Shown one piece after another: positions 5,073 through 6,800 of a stretch of 6,800 nt of DNA (position 1 is the stretch's first letter; each line of letters begins with the position of its first letter). Both the position numbers and the translations under genes were made by a program. The DNA comes from Lautropia sp. (GTDB lineage: Bacteria; Pseudomonadota; Gammaproteobacteria; Burkholderiales; Burkholderiaceae_E): contig JACCRJ010000352.1 in assembly GCA_013813615.1 (NCBI GenBank), forward strand, positions 1 through 6,800. Direction: 5' to 3'. Under the pieces are notes generated by a model. The model did no database searches. It was not told the origin of the DNA and saw only the letters and a program-made list of their open reading frames with translations.

Positions 5073-6224
5073 ATGCGAGAGAAGATCAGCAACTACCCCA
5101 GCGACTCGAAGATCACCACCGTCGAGGCCCGCACCGTCAGCATTGCACTCGACCAGGCCACGTCGTTCTCGACCCGCCGGGTCACCGCGCGCGACTACAC
5201 CGTCGTCAGGGTCCGGACCGCCGACGGCCACGAGGGGATCGGCTTCTGCTACGGCGGCAGCCGTGCCGGCTCGCTGGTCACGCATGCGGTGCGAGAACTG
5301 TTCGCGCCGATGCTGGTCGGCCAGAGCGCGCTTCGGGTGGAAGGACTGTGGGAGGAGATGTACCAGGATTCCATCCTGCAGGGGCGCGCCGGCTCGACGA
5401 TGCGGGCGCTCTCCATCATCGACGTCGCGCTGTGGGACCGCAACGCCCGAGCGGCCGGCCTGCCGCTGTCGCTGTACCTGGGAGGGCACGCCAAGGAACG
5501 GGTGCCTGCGTACGCCAGCGGCGGCTACTATCTCGACGGCAAGACACCGCAGAAGCTGGGCGAGGAGATGGCCGGCTACGTGGCGCTCGGCTTCACGGCG
5601 GTCAAGATGAAGGTCGGCCGCCTCAGTCCGAAGGATGAGGAGGAGCGGATTGCGGCCGCGCGTGAAGCAATCGGGGACGACGTGCTGCTGATGCTGGACG
5701 CGAACAACGCGTGGCGCGACCTGCCGACGGCGCTTGAATACATGAAGCGCTACGAACCGTACGATCCTTACTGGATCGAGGAGCCGTTCAGCCCCGACGA
5801 TATCCCCAACCATGCGCTGCTGGCGGAATGCACGCCGGTGACGGTCGCTACCGGCGAAATCGAGGCCGGCCGCTGGCGCCACCAGGAACTGCTGGAGCAG
5901 CGCGCCGCCCTGATCCTGCAGTCCGATGCAGCAGTCTGCGGCGGCATCAGCGAGTGGCGCCGCATCGCGGCCATGGCGGCAGGTTTCGGGGTGACGATGT
6001 GTCCGCACTGGTTCCACGACCTGCACGTCCACTTGGTCGCTGCCACGCCGAATGCGCGCTTCGTGGAGTACTTCCCGGACGACCAGGTGCTCAACTTCCG
6101 CCGCCTGGTGGACACTCAACTGTCCTTCGAGGACGGGAGCCTGAAGGTCCCGACGGGCCCAGGGCTGGGCTTTCGATTCGAGGAAAAGGCGCTCCAGAAG
6201 TATGCTGTCGATAAGTGGGCTTGA
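5073..6224 (+). CDS. Enolase superfamily enzyme, mandelate racemase / acid sugar dehydratase type
   Basis: A 383-residue member of the mandelate racemase subgroup. These enzymes remove the alpha-proton of a carboxylate held by Mg2+, leading to racemisation or dehydration of hydroxy acids and acid sugars. An N-terminal capping domain (about 14-135) precedes the barrel. K178-x-K180 (VKMKVG) supplies the base on strand 2. Metal ligands are D209 (LDANNAW), E236 (WIEEPF) and E262 (TGEIEAG). The D285 (LQSDAAVCGG) and H312 (CPHWFHD) dyad is 27 residues apart, and E332 (FVEYF) lies 20 beyond the His. Both spacings equal those of D270, H297 and E317 in mandelate racemase, so the active site looks complete. 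Length is normal. The protein should be cytoplasmic. The divergent MFS gene probably supplies the substrate. Racemase and dehydratase cannot be told apart by eye, and muconate cycloisomerase is less likely given the His-Asp dyad. Confidence 0.9.
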   Translation: MREKISNYPSDSKITTVEARTVSIALDQATSFSTRRVTARDYTVVRVRTADGHEGIGFCYGGSRAGSLVTHAVRELFAPMLVGQSALRVEGLWEEMYQDSILQGRAGSTMRALSIIDVALWDRNARAAGLPLSLYLGGHAKERVPAYASGGYYLDGKTPQKLGEEMAGYVALGFTAVKMKVGRLSPKDEEERIAAAREAIGDDVLLMLDANNAWRDLPTALEYMKRYEPYDPYWIEEPFSPDDIPNHALLAECTPVTVATGEIEAGRWRHQELLEQRAALILQSDAAVCGGISEWRRIAAMAAGFGVTMCPHWFHDLHVHLVAATPNARFVEYFPDDQVLNFRRLVDTQLSFEDGSLKVPTGPGLGFRFEEKALQKYAVDKWA

Positions 6225-6254
6225 ACCTGCACGGATCGAGCGGGTCGCCGAGCC

Positions 6255-6461
6255 TCAGCGGCTTCCTTTGCCCCGCTCCGGCGCGTCGATCCCCTTGATC
6301 GGGTCTTTCTCCAGGTCCGGGCCGATCTCCACGATCTTGTCGTCGGTGGCAGCCTCCTGGTAGTTCTCCGGCTGCTTGCGTTTGGCGTCCTTCTCCGACT
6401 CTTCCAGGGCCTTGCGCTGATCCTGCCCTGTCGTGCCGGGCTTCTGTGGCGTTGGGCTCAT
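6255..6461 (-). CDS. Small highly charged protein of unknown function (68 residues)
   Basis: I do not recognise this family. The frame starts at ATG 6461, preceded by AAGGAGA about 4-5 nt upstream, an excellent ribosome site. It ends in TGA, 30 bp from the convergent enolase-superfamily stop. The product is hydrophilic, with no membrane segment, signal peptide or cysteine. Residues 14-32 are rich in Lys, Glu, Asp and Gln and could form a charged helix. The C-terminal half has IVEIGPDLEKDPIKGIDAPE (43-62), whose spaced Pro and Gly suggest an extended or disordered tail. The same frame is open upstream as far as 6710, but that extension runs antisense into the inositol monophosphatase gene, while the internal ATG has the ribosome site, so the short form is preferred. 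The leader just upstream (6484-6495) is strikingly AT-rich for this window. Likely cytoplasmic. Confidence 0.6.
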   Translation of the reverse strand: MSPTPQKPGTTGQDQRKALEESEKDAKRKQPENYQEAATDDKIVEIGPDLEKDPIKGIDAPERGKGSR

Positions 6462-6632
6462 TGCGTCTCCTTGGATGTGTGGTGAAAATAAAAATGAGCA
6501 AGGTTCATACCTACTTCCGTTCAGCCCCCAGAAAGGCCCTCGCCACTGACGCATCACAGAGGTCCGCCGACCTCGTTCTGTTACGGACTGCGCCGGCGCG
6601 GCAGCGCTGGTGATAGGTGCGAGAATCGCTGC
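6462..6632. other. Divergent intergenic region upstream of the small protein and inositol monophosphatase genes
   Basis: The region contains an AT-rich patch (6484-6495) and a perfect 10-bp palindrome GCGCCGGCGC (6590-6599). A weak minus-strand -10-like TATGAA lies at 6509-6504. I see no clear -35 boxes, terminators or RNA genes. A 39-codon plus-strand ORF at 6494-6613 is discussed among the rejected items. Confidence 0.4.
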
Positions 6633-6800
6633 ATGACGCCGACCCTCGCCCAGCTCGACGCCACCGCCGATCTCCTCCTCGTTGTGGCGGACCGGCAAAT
6701 CCTGCCGCACTTTCGCCGCCTGAACGCGCGCGACGTGCGCACGAAAAGTTCGGCAATCGATTTCGTCACCGATGCCGATGAGGCTGCGGAGCGGATGCTG
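6633..6800 (+). CDS. Inositol monophosphatase family protein, N-terminal 56 codons (runs off the window)
   Basis: The frame opens at ATG 6633 and stays open to the last base. It is incomplete at the 3' side. Residues 37-53 (T-K-S-S-A-I-D-F-V-T-D-A-D-E-A-A-E) match the characteristic early block of inositol monophosphatases: a conserved Lys, then D-x-V-T-x-A-D and a Glu four residues later. Before it lies an amphipathic helix ending PHFRRL (25-30), as usual in the family. These Mg2+-dependent, Li+-sensitive enzymes hydrolyse phosphate monoesters such as inositol phosphate, histidinol phosphate or 3'-phosphoadenosine nucleotides. The metal-binding blocks that would separate these activities lie outside the window. 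The ribosome site is weak (GAG at 6621-6623). The gene is read away from the small charged-protein gene. Confidence 0.75.
   Translation, partial: MTPTLAQLDATADLLLVVADRQILPHFRRLNARDVRTKSSAIDFVTDADEAAERML

Noticed and set aside
4992..6119. Minus-strand ORF of 375 codons opposite the enolase-superfamily gene
   Set aside because: The plus-strand frame carries every catalytic residue of the family and a strong ribosome site. The antisense frame shows no recognisable domain.
6247..6262. Possible terminator hairpin after the enolase-superfamily gene (GCCG, 8-nt loop, CGGC)
   Set aside because: It has only a 4-bp stem, and the following TTCCTTT is not a true T-run. The stem also overlaps the end of the small gene.
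6590..6599. Perfect palindrome GCGCCGGCGC as an operator or attachment site
   Set aside because: Short GC palindromes are common in DNA of this composition, and nothing around it suggests a mobile element.
6494..6613. Plus-strand 39-codon ORF (starts MSKVHTYFRSAP) upstream of the inositol monophosphatase gene
   Set aside because: It has only a weak GGTG ribosome site. It uses codons rare for this window (AGA, TTA) and shows no recognisable feature. It lies in a region better explained as intergenic.
6462..6710. N-terminal extension of the small charged protein frame up to 6710
   Set aside because: The extension runs antisense into the inositol monophosphatase gene, and the ATG at 6461 has a near-perfect ribosome site directly upstream.

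Overview
GC-rich bacterial DNA with tightly packed genes. All six reading frames that close inside the window end in TGA. The gene content (a branched-chain-type ABC solute-binding protein, a b561-type cytochrome with a sulfite-oxidase-fold molybdoenzyme, a DUF3047 protein, an MFS carrier beside an enolase-superfamily enzyme, an inositol monophosphatase) fits an environmental proteobacterium, most likely a betaproteobacterium such as a Burkholderiales relative. That placement is inference from gene style only.

Layout, left to right. (1) Minus strand, 1-985: a periplasmic solute-binding protein gene, interrupted by an in-frame TAG at 59-61. Recognisable coding continues beyond the TAG to the window edge. 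(2) 986-1206: a divergent intergenic region with weak promoter candidates for both flanking genes and a tandem 18-bp direct repeat. (3) Plus strand, 1207-2909: a two-gene operon of a four-helix membrane cytochrome b and a molybdopterin oxidoreductase, joined by an ATGA overlap. (4) Minus strand, 2915-4904: an MFS transporter followed by a DUF3047 protein whose N-terminus appears cut off by a second in-frame TAG at 3569-3571. (5) 4905-5072: a divergent control region with an inverted repeat next to an extended -10 promoter. (6) Plus strand, 5073-6224: a mandelate racemase-type enolase-superfamily enzyme with a complete catalytic residue set. (7) Minus strand, 6255-6461: a 68-residue, highly charged protein of unknown function. 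(8) Plus strand, 6633 to the window end: the first 56 codons of an inositol monophosphatase family gene.

Two functional units can be proposed. The cytochrome b and the molybdoenzyme look like a quinone-linked redox pair at the periplasmic face of the inner membrane. The enzyme carries both a Tat-like motif and a lipobox with Asp at position +2, which would keep it close to its membrane partner. The divergent MFS carrier and enolase-superfamily enzyme look like an uptake-plus-catabolism module for a hydroxy acid or acid sugar, probably controlled from their shared 168-bp region. No CRISPR array, insertion sequence, tRNA, rRNA or clearly new multi-gene system was found. The most unusual observation is the pair of in-frame TAG codons in otherwise coherent coding sequence. 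Nonsense mutation or sequence error explains it most simply, and stop-codon readthrough is a testable but less likely alternative.
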